Shown: positions 54,647 through 63,483, numbered from the stretch's first letter. The stretch: 64,000 nucleotides of DNA from Asticcacaulis endophyticus (GCF_014652575.1 NZ_BMZB01000006.1:103275-167274); one strand, 5' to 3'. Program-made: numbers and translations. Notes: generated from the sequence alone by a model not told the origin.

Positions 54647-55252
54647 TCAGGCTATGCGTTTACCGCTGATGCTGACCAGACGCAGATGGCTTTCGCGTGG
54701 CAACCGCTCCGGATCGTAGAGCCTGACGGAATGCAGGGTCATGGCCGTAACGGTCGAGCGGCGCAGGAAGGGTATTGGCCCTTTCGGCTGGTAAAGTCCC
54801 ACCATGCGGTCAACGTCACCCGTCGCGTTACGCAACGGGGCGAGCGCTATATCGATCCGGACTGTCTCATTTCTGGACGTGGCGGCCGAGACGCTCAGGA
54901 TGAGCGGTTGCTGGCGGTGTGCGGCCATATTGAGCGCCAGTTTAAGCTGATCTTCATGGGCTGGCGCAAACAGGCGCGTGAACGGGGTCGCTTTTAAGCC
55001 GGGGCCGTGCAGAGCCACTAAAAAGCCGCCTGTCAGGCGAAATCTGTAGTCATTTCCAGCGGTTGCGATCATCATCATCTGCGGCATCAGGTCTTTGAGC
55101 TGAACCGGATCAAAGTCTGAGCGCAGGGGCGCTGCGCGGGAGATTTCGGTCTCGTCACGTCGCGTGGGAAGCTTTTGGGGGCTATTCTGGGCCGCACCTT
55201 GTTGCAGGGCGCGCCAGTAGCTCAGGAAGCTGAGTGTGCTGGAGTGGGACAC
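54647..55252 (-). CDS. PAS-domain protein (PAS_5 type)
   Basis: A 201-residue protein with one PAS fold at about residues 45-170 (PVQLKDLMPQMMM, YRFRLTGGFLVALHGPGLKATPF, RNETVRIDIALAPL). The GTG at 55252 follows a strong GGAGATCAAT, preferable to the upstream 55282 start. No transmitter domain, so it may be an adaptor. A perfect palindrome sits 25 bases upstream. It diverges from the secreted repeat protein at 55403. Confidence 0.82.
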   Translation of the reverse strand: MSHSSTLSFLSYWRALQQGAAQNSPQKLPTRRDETEISRAAPLRSDFDPVQLKDLMPQMMMIATAGNDYRFRLTGGFLVALHGPGLKATPFTRLFAPAHEDQLKLALNMAAHRQQPLILSVSAATSRNETVRIDIALAPLRNATGDVDRMVGLYQPKGPIPFLRRSTVTAMTLHSVRLYDPERLPRESHLRLVSISGKRIA

Positions 55253-55276
55253 ATTGATCTCCTTTCCAGCGGTTAT

Positions 55277-55291
55277 GCGCAAAATTTGCGC
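55277..55291. promoter_or_regulatory. Palindrome GCGCAAAATTTGCGC
   Basis: A perfect 7+1+7 inverted repeat in the divergent gap between the PAS gene (25 bases away) and the secreted repeat protein. A regulator dimer site controlling one or both genes is plausible. Confidence 0.4.
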
Positions 55292-55351
55292 CGTGGCGTG
55301 ACGAAAAATGTGATTTTACCGGATTCTATTAGGAAAAAGGCAAGCTTGGTG

Positions 55352-55367
55352 CGGTATGGTTTTTGCT
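55352..55367 (+). promoter_or_regulatory. Weak sigma-54-like promoter before the secreted repeat protein
   Basis: CGGTATGGTTTTTGCT keeps the GG-N10-GC spacing and TTGCT of a -12 element, but the -24 half deviates from TGGCAC. It lies 36 bases upstream of the ATG at 55403, right for a promoter. The hfa operon close by has a much better site. Confidence 0.3.
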
Positions 55368-55402
55368 GAATATCGCGAGAAACATTAGGAGCGTCTCAAA
55401 AT

Positions 55403-56176
55403 ATGCGCGCAAATAAATCTCTTATCGGTCACGGCTCACTTATCGCTTTAGGTATGTTGATCGGATCGCTCGCGGCCGGTGAAGCTTCGGCACAATGTAA
55501 TTCCGGCTGCGCACCGCCGCCGCCGCCCACCCCGCCGTCGCATCCGTCAAAGCCGTCCATGCCGCATGTCAGCGCCCATGCCTCGGCCTATGCCAGTGCC
55601 CACGCGTCGGCCAGTGCGTCGGCATCGGGTGGGGCCACCGGCTCGGTCTATTACGGCGGTGGCTATGGCAACTGGTCGCAGGCTCAAGGCATTCCGGCCA
55701 TAACCGGTGGCCTTAATGTCGAAACCGGCCATGAAATGGCGGCTGAGGCTTATCAGGCGTCGCGGACCCTGACCAAGACCGTCACGCTTCAGGCGTCGTG
55801 CATCGACGATAAGGGCGTGCCGCATCCGGCCTCTCAGGTCTTTGGCTATAAGGATGTGAAGGGCGATTATCGCGGTGAACTGTATCGCTGCATCGCCGGC
55901 ACACGCCTGCAATATATTGCCGATGGCAAGAGCTATGATTGCGGTAAGAACGACGCCCTGTGGCATGAAGGCGGCAAGATCGAGTGCCGTCGCCAGTTGG
56001 CCGCGCGCGCCTGTAATGAGCGCTCATTGCTGCGCCGGTTTGGTGCTGGTGTGAAGATTTTGACGATTACGACAACCGAAACCTATATGGCCAGCCGTCA
56101 GGTCGAGAAAAAATCAGCCTATAGTTCCTCATCCAGCATGGTGTTTGATGGTGGCGTCGGCGGCTTTGTTCAGTAA
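55403..56176 (+). CDS. Secreted Pro-rich and Ala-Ser-repeat protein, unknown
   Basis: A 257-residue exported protein I cannot assign. The signal peptide ends near EASAQ. Then come a proline-rich linker (APPPPPTPPS), a low-complexity HASAYASAHASASASAS tract at about 58-75, a Gly-Tyr stretch, and a C-terminal domain of about 150 residues with several Cys (ASCIDDKG, YRCIAG, YDCGK, IECRR, RACNER) likely forming disulfides. Ends in a Ser-rich FDGGVGGFVQ. Located near the hfa operon with a sigma-54-like site; could be a surface or adhesion factor. Confidence 0.72.
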   Translation: MRANKSLIGHGSLIALGMLIGSLAAGEASAQCNSGCAPPPPPTPPSHPSKPSMPHVSAHASAYASAHASASASASGGATGSVYYGGGYGNWSQAQGIPAITGGLNVETGHEMAAEAYQASRTLTKTVTLQASCIDDKGVPHPASQVFGYKDVKGDYRGELYRCIAGTRLQYIADGKSYDCGKNDALWHEGGKIECRRQLAARACNERSLLRRFGAGVKILTITTTETYMASRQVEKKSAYSSSSSMVFDGGVGGFVQ

Positions 56177-56220
56177 GCTTATCAGTCGGATATAATAAAA
56201 AACGACTATAAAACTATAAG

Positions 56221-56252
56221 AAAACCCCGCAGATTAATCTGCGGGGTTTTTT
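56221..56252. terminator. Bidirectional intrinsic terminator
   Basis: A perfect 30-base palindrome with 15-base arms, AAAACCCCGCAGATT and its complement, with T-runs on both sides. It lies between the convergent secreted-protein and M16 genes and can stop both. Confidence 0.9.
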
Positions 56253-56257
56253 GTGAC

Positions 56258-59146
56258 CTACTTCGCTTCCGGCTTGGCCTGTAACCTTAAGGCCTTTTCT
56301 TTGACCAGATAGGTTTGGGCCAGCTTTTGCAAATCGGCGGCGGTGACCTTTTCCAGTTCGGCCTTACGGGTGCGCACGGCCTCAAGCTTACGCGGATCAG
56401 TTGACGAGCCCGGCAGGACACCCGCCCAGAACCCGTTGGTTTTCAGGGTGACCTCGTATTTGTCGAGCACGGGCTTTCTGGCCCGCAACAGTTCGTCCTC
56501 AGTGACGCCCTTGGTTTTCAGGTCGTCAACTATGGCCATGACCGAGGTGTAGAATACTTCATCCTGATCTGGTTTGACGGTCGCTGAGGCGCCGATATAG
56601 CCAAAACCCTTGAAGTTGTTGGACGCGATGGATGAGGCGGACGAGCCATAGGACGCGCCTTGTTTTTCGCGGATTTCCTCGATCAGACGCAGGGTCATAA
56701 CTTCGGATAGTAGTTCAAGACCGCGTGCGGTCTGGGTGCTGGCGAAGAAATCGGTGGTCGGGAAGGCAATATAGGACAGGTTCTGGTCTTCGCGGCCCTT
56801 ATGGGTAAAGACCTGATGCAGGTTCGTGGTCGGGAATTTCACCACATTACCTTTGGGCGCGACCGGCAAAGGTTTACGCGGGGCAAGAGTCGCAAAGGTC
56901 GCATCGATCTGTTTCAGCGCCTCTTCGACGGTGATCGAGCCGACAAAGGTGATTTCGACCGGTGATTTCATGAGCAGGGTCTGGGTAAAGGCCTTGACCT
57001 CATCATTGCTCGTTTTCAGGAATTCATCCTGGGTCGGGATGCCGAAACGGTCATCGCCGGAGCGAATAACCCGCGGGGCTTTGACGCTGAAAACGCTGTT
57101 GGGGCTGGACTGGAGCTGGGTGTAGTAGTTCGGCACAAAGGCTTTCAGGCGCTCAAACGCATCGGCGCGGAAGGCCGTATCGGACGTAAAGGCCATCAAC
57201 ACTTGCATTTGGGTGGTCAGGTCGTCCTTGGTGGTGCCGCCGCTCAAGGTCGCAGAATCCTCGCCGATATTATAGCTGAGGCCGTAGATCTTGCCGGCCA
57301 GGGTTTCCTTGATCTCTTCGGCCTCAAGCTTGCCAAGCCCGCCTTCAAACACACCCGCCGATGAGGCTTCGAATATCGGCGCGCTGGCACCGGGGGCAAT
57401 GGTTTGCAGGCCACCAGCGAAACGTATGGTGACCAGAACTTCGTTGTCTTTGAACGTCGTCGGCTTGATATTGACCTTTAGGCCGTTGGCATAGGTCACC
57501 TGAGTTACCCCCAGATCGGCAAGGGTCTCGGTCTTGATGACCTTTGACGGCGTGCCGAACTGCTCATAGGGCCAGGGTTTTTTATCAATCGCCAGTGGCT
57601 CAACGACGGCTTGCGCCATCAGGGTCTGGTAGGTGGCCTGAATGGCGGCCTGATCGAATTTGGCTGCATCCGAACCCTGACGCGCGATCAGCGGGCCGTC
57701 ACCCAGATCGAGCGCCTTGATGCGGGCATTGATAGCCTCAAGCGTCAGACGGGATTTAATTTTATTGAAAAAGGCGAGGTTCTGGGTCGGGGAGGTCAGC
57801 ACCTCATTGTCGCCCAGAGTGCCAATGATTTGCCCGGCGATCGCGCCGGTATTGCGGGTTTTTTCACCCTTGGCGGCGGCATCGAGGCCGGTGGCAAATT
57901 CGGTCAGCACGCGATCAAGTTCGGTCTGAGAGACGCCGTAAGCCTGAAACTGGCGCAGGGTCATCAGGGCCTGCTCTAACGCGGCCTTATCCTGTCCCGG
58001 CTTGGGAGAGATGCTCAGACTGTAGGTTTCAGCGGTTTTATTGACGCTGCCGTTGCCGAAGCTCGCGGCCGCGAACTGGGTTTCCGGGGCTTTCGACTGG
58101 CGTTCCAACCGCAGATTCACAATGGCGCCGATGATATTGTCGAGCGTGTCGTCATAATCGCTGGCTTCAGTTTCCACGCTGCCGTCAAACGGTTTAAACC
58201 ACGACACCGACAGCGAATCGGGCAGGCCGGGCTCGGCGTAGGCGTGAACGCGCTGGCCTTTTTTGGCGTAGGTGCCGAAGTTGGTCAAGGCGTTCTTCGT
58301 CTGGGGTTTGCCCTGCCAGTCACCGAATTTAGCCTTGATCTTGGCCTCGATCTCATCGGGATTGATATCACCGACGATCACCAGCGTGGCATATTCGGGA
58401 CGGTAAAAATCATTATAGAAGTCAACAAAAGCCTGTGCGGGTGCGGTTTTAATCACCTCGACCTGACCGATGGGCAGGCGCTCAGGATAGGGCTGACCCG
58501 CAAACGCGGCCTTAGCGTAGGCGATGTAGGCGCGCATCCCCGGCGACGCGCGGGCACGTTCTTCGCCAAAGATTACGCCGCGCTCAGCCTCAATGGCCTT
58601 GGGATCAAGCAGCAGGTTGCTGGCCGTTTCGCGCATCAGCATCAGGGCGGTGTCGACAATCTCCGGATCGACTTTCGGCAGGTCCAACATATAGACCGTC
58701 TCATCGAACGAGGTGTAGGCGTTGGTATCCGGGCCAAATTTCAGGCCGTGACGCTCCAGAATCTTGACCATCTCGCCTTCGGGCACGTTCTTTGAGCCGT
58801 TAAACGCCATATGCTCCAGAAAGTGCGCCAGTCCCTGCTGGGCGTCGGTTTCCATCAGCGAGCCGGCATCAAAGCGCAGGCGCACCGCCGCCGTACCCGG
58901 AGGGGTGGCGTTTTTATAGATCACATAGGTCATGCCGTTGGGCAGTTTGCCGAAACGGGCGGCGGGATCGGGGGTGAGATCGCTTTTGGTTTGGGCAAAC
59001 GCAACTGGCGGATTGGCTTTTACGGCTTGCGCCTGAACCGCCACCGGGGCAAGCGCTGTGGTCAGTGCCGTTGTGGACATAGCCACGGCCAGAGAAAAGA
59101 CAAAAATTCCGCGGGTTTTGCGCAAAAGCATCAGGGTCGCCTTCAT
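56258..59146 (-). CDS. M16-family (insulinase-like) zinc peptidase, exported
   Basis: A 962-residue two-lobe M16 peptidase. The signal peptide ends near VAVQAQ. The inverted zinc motif is H108FLEH in AHFLEHMAFNG, third ligand in EAERGVIFGEERAR; the second, non-catalytic M16 half spans about 560-950. It probably degrades peptides in the periplasm. The ATG at 59146 is buried in a 15-base hairpin arm, and an ATG at 59131 with GAAGG before it is an alternative start. It lies 76 bases after hfaD on the same strand, where the hfa operon of Caulobacter would continue. Confidence 0.93.
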   Translation of the reverse strand: MKATLMLLRKTRGIFVFSLAVAMSTTALTTALAPVAVQAQAVKANPPVAFAQTKSDLTPDPAARFGKLPNGMTYVIYKNATPPGTAAVRLRFDAGSLMETDAQQGLAHFLEHMAFNGSKNVPEGEMVKILERHGLKFGPDTNAYTSFDETVYMLDLPKVDPEIVDTALMLMRETASNLLLDPKAIEAERGVIFGEERARASPGMRAYIAYAKAAFAGQPYPERLPIGQVEVIKTAPAQAFVDFYNDFYRPEYATLVIVGDINPDEIEAKIKAKFGDWQGKPQTKNALTNFGTYAKKGQRVHAYAEPGLPDSLSVSWFKPFDGSVETEASDYDDTLDNIIGAIVNLRLERQSKAPETQFAAASFGNGSVNKTAETYSLSISPKPGQDKAALEQALMTLRQFQAYGVSQTELDRVLTEFATGLDAAAKGEKTRNTGAIAGQIIGTLGDNEVLTSPTQNLAFFNKIKSRLTLEAINARIKALDLGDGPLIARQGSDAAKFDQAAIQATYQTLMAQAVVEPLAIDKKPWPYEQFGTPSKVIKTETLADLGVTQVTYANGLKVNIKPTTFKDNEVLVTIRFAGGLQTIAPGASAPIFEASSAGVFEGGLGKLEAEEIKETLAGKIYGLSYNIGEDSATLSGGTTKDDLTTQMQVLMAFTSDTAFRADAFERLKAFVPNYYTQLQSSPNSVFSVKAPRVIRSGDDRFGIPTQDEFLKTSNDEVKAFTQTLLMKSPVEITFVGSITVEEALKQIDATFATLAPRKPLPVAPKGNVVKFPTTNLHQVFTHKGREDQNLSYIAFPTTDFFASTQTARGLELLSEVMTLRLIEEIREKQGASYGSSASSIASNNFKGFGYIGASATVKPDQDEVFYTSVMAIVDDLKTKGVTEDELLRARKPVLDKYEVTLKTNGFWAGVLPGSSTDPRKLEAVRTRKAELEKVTAADLQKLAQTYLVKEKALRLQAKPEAK

Positions 59147-59168
59147 GATTTAGATGAAGGCGACCCTG
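59132..59168 (-). promoter_or_regulatory. Perfect hairpin over the M16 start codon
   Basis: CAGGGTCGCCTTCAT and ATGAAGGCGACCCTG are exact complements around a 7-base loop. In the M16 mRNA the 3' arm starts with the annotated ATG, and also holds the GAAGG that would serve the ATG at 59131. Either way the initiation region is locked in a stable stem. No T-run follows, so it is not a terminator. A translational switch or thermosensor is inferred. Confidence 0.6.
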
Positions 59169-59222
59169 TATTATGTTCGTGGTTTTGAAAAGGCGTTGAG
59201 CGGCTGATTACGAAAATGTAAT

Positions 59223-60542
59223 CTAAGGATTGCCCGACGTGTAATAGGTCGCGGTATTGCCGGTGGCGCGGGCGACCGAGACAACTGAACGGCCAGTGCC
59301 GGTGATATTGACGGTGTTGGTGGCCGTCACATCGCCATTATTGACCTGATTATTATTGACACTCATGTTCGGCTCGCACGCCCCGCAGGCATAACCCATG
59401 GCTGAGTTGCCGGTGGCATCGGTTTGCAGATAGGCGTCATAACCGTCCTGGCCGGTGAACTGAGCGCTGGCTTCGACGCCGCCGGAATTGAGCTGGTTGT
59501 TGTCGATTTCAACATACTTGTCGTTATTGCCCGCGATCAGCAGGTTGCCGGTGCTGGAGGCCGTGGCGGTCGCTGTGCCGTATTGAGTCGCCAGAATGCG
59601 GGTGTCGGCCAGAACCACGTCGTTGGCGTTGGTCTGATCCGCACGCACAACCATCGATCCGCCGGTATTGCCGACATTGACCGTGTTGGCGACAGCATTG
59701 GCGGTGCCTGCCACGTCCCACAGATTCGTGCCGGACGCATCGCTGTAGGCTTCGGTGCGGGTAGTCGCACTGGTGGTTTGGGTCACCTGATGAAGCTGTG
59801 AGCCGCGATCATCGCCATTGGCTTGAAAATAGTTGTTATAGGCGTTCGAGGCATAAAGGTTGGGCGAAGGCGAATATTGCACCGAGGTCGTGGTGCGCGC
59901 CCGCACATCTGTGTTTGAAGTCTGGGTGGTGTTGGATACGATCCGGGCCTCAGTGGCACCAAATTCCTGATGGTTGGCGATGGCCGTCGTTTGCACTTCG
60001 CCGCTGGAATAGATAGCCCCGTTGGGGGCGGCAATCTCACTGTCGGCATAGACGTGATCGGCGGTCGAGGTCTGGTTGATCGTCGTCGTCAGTTCGCCCT
60101 GAATGGCAGAAAAGCTTCCGGAATTGCCGATACTTTGCGTTTCCATATAGACTGGCGTGCCGATGGATTTACCGGTTTCACCGGCTACCGCCGTGCTGTT
60201 GAGACGTGTGCTGGCGTCAACCGCACCCGAATTGGTCTGAACCGAGTTGAGCGTGGCATCTACCTGTGCATTGCCACCATCCATGCGGTTGCCGGTGGCA
60301 TAGGTGCGCAAAGACGTCAGGCCGTCATTGATATAGACATTGGCGGTCTGAGCTGAGGTAACGGCACCCGTATTGTTCTGGCTATTGGTGCACACGCGCA
60401 TCCCATTGGTCAGCGGGCAGGCGGCCTGCGTCGCGTCGGCATCGGGCACGGTGACATTATAGTCCTGACTAGTAGCGGGAGACCACGCGGCAGCACTTAT
60501 CGCCATCACGCTGGTCATGATCGTGATCAGGCTTGGTCGCAT
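59223..60542 (-). CDS. hfaD: Holdfast anchor protein HfaD
   Basis: A 439-residue exported protein, signal peptide ending near ATSQD. In Caulobacter HfaD forms surface multimers that tether the holdfast to the cell pole. The body is Asn/Gln/Thr-rich with imperfect repeats every 35-45 residues containing a QxNxGxVxA core (QTNSGAVDAST, QLNSGGVEASA, QVNNGDVTATN). A late GYACGACEPN holds two cysteines. The ATG at 60542 has AAAGGATAAG upstream and overlaps the end of hfaB by 74 bases, so translation is coupled. Length is close to known HfaD. Confidence 0.88.
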   Translation of the reverse strand: MRPSLITIMTSVMAISAAAWSPATSQDYNVTVPDADATQAACPLTNGMRVCTNSQNNTGAVTSAQTANVYINDGLTSLRTYATGNRMDGGNAQVDATLNSVQTNSGAVDASTRLNSTAVAGETGKSIGTPVYMETQSIGNSGSFSAIQGELTTTINQTSTADHVYADSEIAAPNGAIYSSGEVQTTAIANHQEFGATEARIVSNTTQTSNTDVRARTTTSVQYSPSPNLYASNAYNNYFQANGDDRGSQLHQVTQTTSATTRTEAYSDASGTNLWDVAGTANAVANTVNVGNTGGSMVVRADQTNANDVVLADTRILATQYGTATATASSTGNLLIAGNNDKYVEIDNNQLNSGGVEASAQFTGQDGYDAYLQTDATGNSAMGYACGACEPNMSVNNNQVNNGDVTATNTVNITGTGRSVVSVARATGNTATYYTSGNP

Positions 60543-61572
60543 GGGGCTTATCCTTTGGTTTATCTTCGACCGGGCGGGCATCGTCGGCAACGCGGCCGGT
60601 TTTGCGCCAGCGCTGAGGATCTTCGCGAGTGCCGGCATTGTTAGTCTCCAGATTATTATAGGCCGGGGTGAAACCACCCGTGGCACCCGTCGTGGCGTTA
60701 TAGTTGAGGAAATCGTCTTTTGGGCTCAGGCACACTTCGGGGCCGGCGGCACCATAAAGATTGGTCATGAACTCCAGCGTGGCGCGCTCGATCAGCGCCC
60801 GCACCGCCAGTTGCATCGGCTCTAAGCCACCTTCACCGGCGGAAATGTCAAAGATATTGCCGTTGAAGAAGTCAAACACCCCGGCCTTGATCTCACGACC
60901 GATGATTTGCTTCTGGTAGGAAATGACATCGACGACTTCCAGCGTGCGGGTATCGACCAGGCGCAGATCAAGGGCGACGTTCATGACGTACAGACGGGCA
61001 TTCAAAATGCCCTTAGTGTCGCGGGCATCGGCGTCACCGACATAGGCGTCAAGGCCGCTGGAGCGGATATTGTAGTTCAGCTCCGTAATGCCACCGACGA
61101 TATGAAAGTCGGAACCGGCGATCTGACCGGCCATGATCTTACGATATTCGCCCGCGACCGTTGGGTCAGACATCGGGGCGTCGGTGATCAGCTTATTGTT
61201 GGCATATTTCAGCTCAAGTTCCGATACCGAGGTATCAAAGCGCTCGACCTGACGGGCACCGGCCTTGGCAAGGGCTGTCATGGCCATGAGCGAAGCGCCC
61301 TGGGTGATCTTGCGACCGCCTTCGTATTCTACCTTGCCCGTATAGTCCGAGATGCGGCCCACGGCCATGCGCGGCGAGGCCAGACGATGGGCGCGAGCGT
61401 AAGAACTCAGGCAGACCAGAGCGTCCGAATAGGCGGTCGGGTTGGCGGTGACCGGCGCATTACCGATCGGTTTGGCATAGATGCCGCTCGGGCCCGCCAC
61501 AGGCGATACGCAGCCAGATAAGGTCGCGGCGGCGGCGATGAGGGCCGCGGTGCGCGTCAGGTTACGTTTCAT
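60469..61572 (-). CDS. hfaB: Holdfast anchor secretion lipoprotein HfaB (CsgG-like)
   Basis: A 367-residue outer-membrane lipoprotein related to curli secretin CsgG; it exports and stabilises HfaA and HfaD. The lipobox is TLSGC with Cys21. The CsgG core includes AVGRISDYTGKVEYEGGRKI, DFHIVGGITELNYNI and VDTRTLEVVDVISYQKQIIGREI. The ATG at 61572 lies one base after the hfaA stop; longer frames are shadows. The tail after residue 310 is charged and His/Asp-rich and overlaps hfaD. Confidence 0.9.
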   Translation of the reverse strand: MKRNLTRTAALIAAAATLSGCVSPVAGPSGIYAKPIGNAPVTANPTAYSDALVCLSSYARAHRLASPRMAVGRISDYTGKVEYEGGRKITQGASLMAMTALAKAGARQVERFDTSVSELELKYANNKLITDAPMSDPTVAGEYRKIMAGQIAGSDFHIVGGITELNYNIRSSGLDAYVGDADARDTKGILNARLYVMNVALDLRLVDTRTLEVVDVISYQKQIIGREIKAGVFDFFNGNIFDISAGEGGLEPMQLAVRALIERATLEFMTNLYGAAGPEVCLSPKDDFLNYNATTGATGGFTPAYNNLETNNAGTREDPQRWRKTGRVADDARPVEDKPKDKPHATKPDHDHDQRDGDKCCRVVSRY

Positions 61573-61573
61573 A

Positions 61574-62020
61574 TTAGAAGCCATTAGAAAGAGTTCCTGT
61601 GATATCAGCATCGGCCGTGGCCGTATTGGTTCCGGCATTGGCGGTGACATTGCCGTTATTGATTTGGGTCGAATCGATCATGACGGTGTTGTAATTGCCG
61701 CTGACCACGACCGAGAGATTGTTGCCGATGGCGCTGGCCCCGCCGATGGCACCCGCGCCGGAATAGGCATCGGCGGCCCCGGAGGCGCGGCCATAGGCAT
61801 AGACCGAATTATCCGCACCGGTGACAATGACGCCGTCGACGATGACGCGATTGCCGCTGGCGTCACGGGTCGAGGGGTCAATAGCGCGTTCTTCTGAGCC
61901 GCGCGCACGGCCATAGCCGGTTTCAAAGCTGGATGAGGTGGAGGACATGCTCTGGGCCTGAACGGAGCCGGACACTACCGCCGCCGCCAATCCGAGACCT
62001 GAAAATATGATATGTTTCAT
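61574..62020 (-). CDS. hfaA: Holdfast anchor protein HfaA
   Basis: A 148-residue secreted protein with signal peptide MKHIIFSGLGLAAAVVSGSV to QAQ. The sequence SGNRVIVDGVIV, a Gly/Ala-rich middle and a C-terminal STQINNGNVTANAG motif match HfaA of Caulobacter, which forms amyloid-like multimers at the pole. The last motif recurs in HfaD. GGAG lies eleven bases before the ATG, and a sigma-54 site just upstream. First gene of hfaA-hfaB-hfaD. Confidence 0.9.
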   Translation of the reverse strand: MKHIIFSGLGLAAAVVSGSVQAQSMSSTSSSFETGYGRARGSEERAIDPSTRDASGNRVIVDGVIVTGADNSVYAYGRASGAADAYSGAGAIGGASAIGNNLSVVVSGNYNTVMIDSTQINNGNVTANAGTNTATADADITGTLSNGF

Positions 62021-62064
62021 TATGTTCGCTCCACAGGCTTTTGGCCCTCACGTCTGAGGCGAAA

Positions 62065-62080
62065 AGCAATTTGGATGCCA
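62065..62080 (-). promoter_or_regulatory. Sigma-54 promoter of the hfa operon
   Basis: On the minus strand TGGCATCCAAATTGCT matches the -24/-12 consensus TGGCAC-N5-TTGC with exact GG-N10-GC spacing. The -12 GC lies about 46 bases upstream of the hfaA ATG. Sigma-54-dependent, cell-cycle-timed transcription of hfaA is described in Caulobacter crescentus, so this is the expected element. Confidence 0.75.
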
Positions 62081-62239
62081 CTGTGGGGCAGAACATTAAA
62101 AATAAGGTATATATTGCCCTAAAATCGTACGTCGTTCAGACGGTCGCACTGTTTTTTGTCTCTATTTGCGCTAAAGGGGTGGTGCAGTGTGCGCAATGTG
62201 TGCTGAATTGGCATTATTCTCATTAGGCTTTGCGTCACT

Positions 62240-62899
62240 TTGCCCGATACATCCCGCCGTCATCATGAACCTGCTTTTAATGCGCCCTGGCCAGCGCTTT
62301 TGCTGTGCGTCTTTATTTTAGGGCTGTATGGTCTGCAATCGATGGTGAGTGATGAGCAGCTTCTGTTCATCAATTTCGGTCTTTCGCCTATATTATTGGC
62401 GCAGGGGCACTGGTCATCCCTCATTACGTCGCTGTTTTTGCACGGCAACTGGCTTCATGCCGGAATTAATGCGGTCATGGCGCTGGCGTTTGCCGCACCC
62501 GTCGCGCGCGCGTTTGGTCTGGGCTTTCGCGGCTTTTTGTCGTTTCTCGCCTTTTATCTGGTGTGCGGTATGGCGGCAGGGTTGGGCTACTGCCTGATAC
62601 ATATGAACCAGGATGTCATATTAGTTGGCGCATCCGGCGCGGTCTCCGGCCTTATGGGAGCGGCTATGCGGCTGCGGATCGAAGGGCTGTTGTTGCCCAT
62701 CCTGAGCAAGCCCGTTATTGGCGCCAGCGTCGTCTGGATCGGCATCAACCTGTTTGCAGGCTTTTTCACCTTCATGCCGGGTGTAGAGGCGGGGTCAATT
62801 GCCTGGGAAGCTCACGTCTTTGGCTATCTTTTTGGGCTGCTGCTGATCGGCGCGTGGCTGGGGGCGTTTCACCGTAAGCGCCTGAAAGTGCTGCAATAG
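62240..62899 (+). CDS. Rhomboid-family intramembrane serine protease
   Basis: A 219-residue polytopic membrane protease. The catalytic Ser is S132 in VGASGAVSGLMG and the His in WEAHVFGYLFG near residue 191; HGNWLHAGINAVMAL forms the N-terminal H/N loop, all as in rhomboids. About six helices. The frame starts at TTG 62240 with no strong ribosome site; the first helix begins near residue 16, so a start upstream of the next ATG is required. Substrate unknown. The gap 62021-62239 belongs to the hfa promoter. Confidence 0.9.
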   Translation: MPDTSRRHHEPAFNAPWPALLLCVFILGLYGLQSMVSDEQLLFINFGLSPILLAQGHWSSLITSLFLHGNWLHAGINAVMALAFAAPVARAFGLGFRGFLSFLAFYLVCGMAAGLGYCLIHMNQDVILVGASGAVSGLMGAAMRLRIEGLLLPILSKPVIGASVVWIGINLFAGFFTFMPGVEAGSIAWEAHVFGYLFGLLLIGAWLGAFHRKRLKVLQ

Positions 62900-63051
62900 G
62901 CGAAAGACGTGCCGATTTGGCACAATCACGTAAATTTGACGAACGCAGTTATGCGCTGTGCGGCGTTAGCCATACATTATCATTGTCAAAACCGCGTTTT
63001 GGGGCGACCCTCTCCCTTTAATAAACAGACATCCGTGGGAGGGTGCGTCTA

Positions 63052-63483
63052 ATGCTCATCAATCAGTTGCTGAATACAAAGGGTCATCAGGTTTTCACGG
63101 TCTCTCCGGAAGAGACCGTTTCGGCGATTGCCGCTCTATTATATGCGCGCCGGGTAGGGGCCTTTATTGTGGCGGACAAAATCGGTCGTGTGGTTGGGAT
63201 TGTCTCTGAACGCGACGTTATTCGGGCTCTGGCTCAGATTGGTCCGGACGCTCTGTCGCGCGCCGTCACTGATATTATGACTAAGGATGTGATTTCTGCC
63301 AGCCCGTGCGAGTCGATTGAGGTCTTGCTTGATCGTATGACGGATCGCCGGATCAGGCATCTGCCGGTTATGGATGGCACTAAATTGGTCGGGATCGTAT
63401 CGATTGGCGATTTGGTTAAGGCGCGCATCTCGGTTGCCGAGGCTGAAGCTCAGGGGCTTAAGGCCTATATCGCTGCTGGCTAG
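63052..63483 (+). CDS. Two-CBS-domain protein
   Basis: A 143-residue protein made of a tandem CBS pair (Bateman module): first near VFTVSPEETVSAIAALL to GIVSERDVIRAL, second near ITASPCESIEVLL to GIVSIGDLVKARI. Such modules bind adenine nucleotides or NAD. ATG 63052 has GGGAGGG at good spacing. No effector domain, so it acts by partner binding. The gap 62900-63051 has a GTGCC/GGCAC stem only. Confidence 0.92.
   Translation: MLINQLLNTKGHQVFTVSPEETVSAIAALLYARRVGAFIVADKIGRVVGIVSERDVIRALAQIGPDALSRAVTDIMTKDVISASPCESIEVLLDRMTDRRIRHLPVMDGTKLVGIVSIGDLVKARISVAEAEAQGLKAYIAAG

Noticed and set aside
59132..59168. The M16 hairpin as terminator of the hfa operon
   Set aside because: No T-run follows on the minus strand and the stem includes the start of the M16 coding region.
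62041..62226. 61-codon plus-strand frame upstream of the rhomboid
   Set aside because: It lies over the hfa sigma-54 promoter and has no ribosome site.
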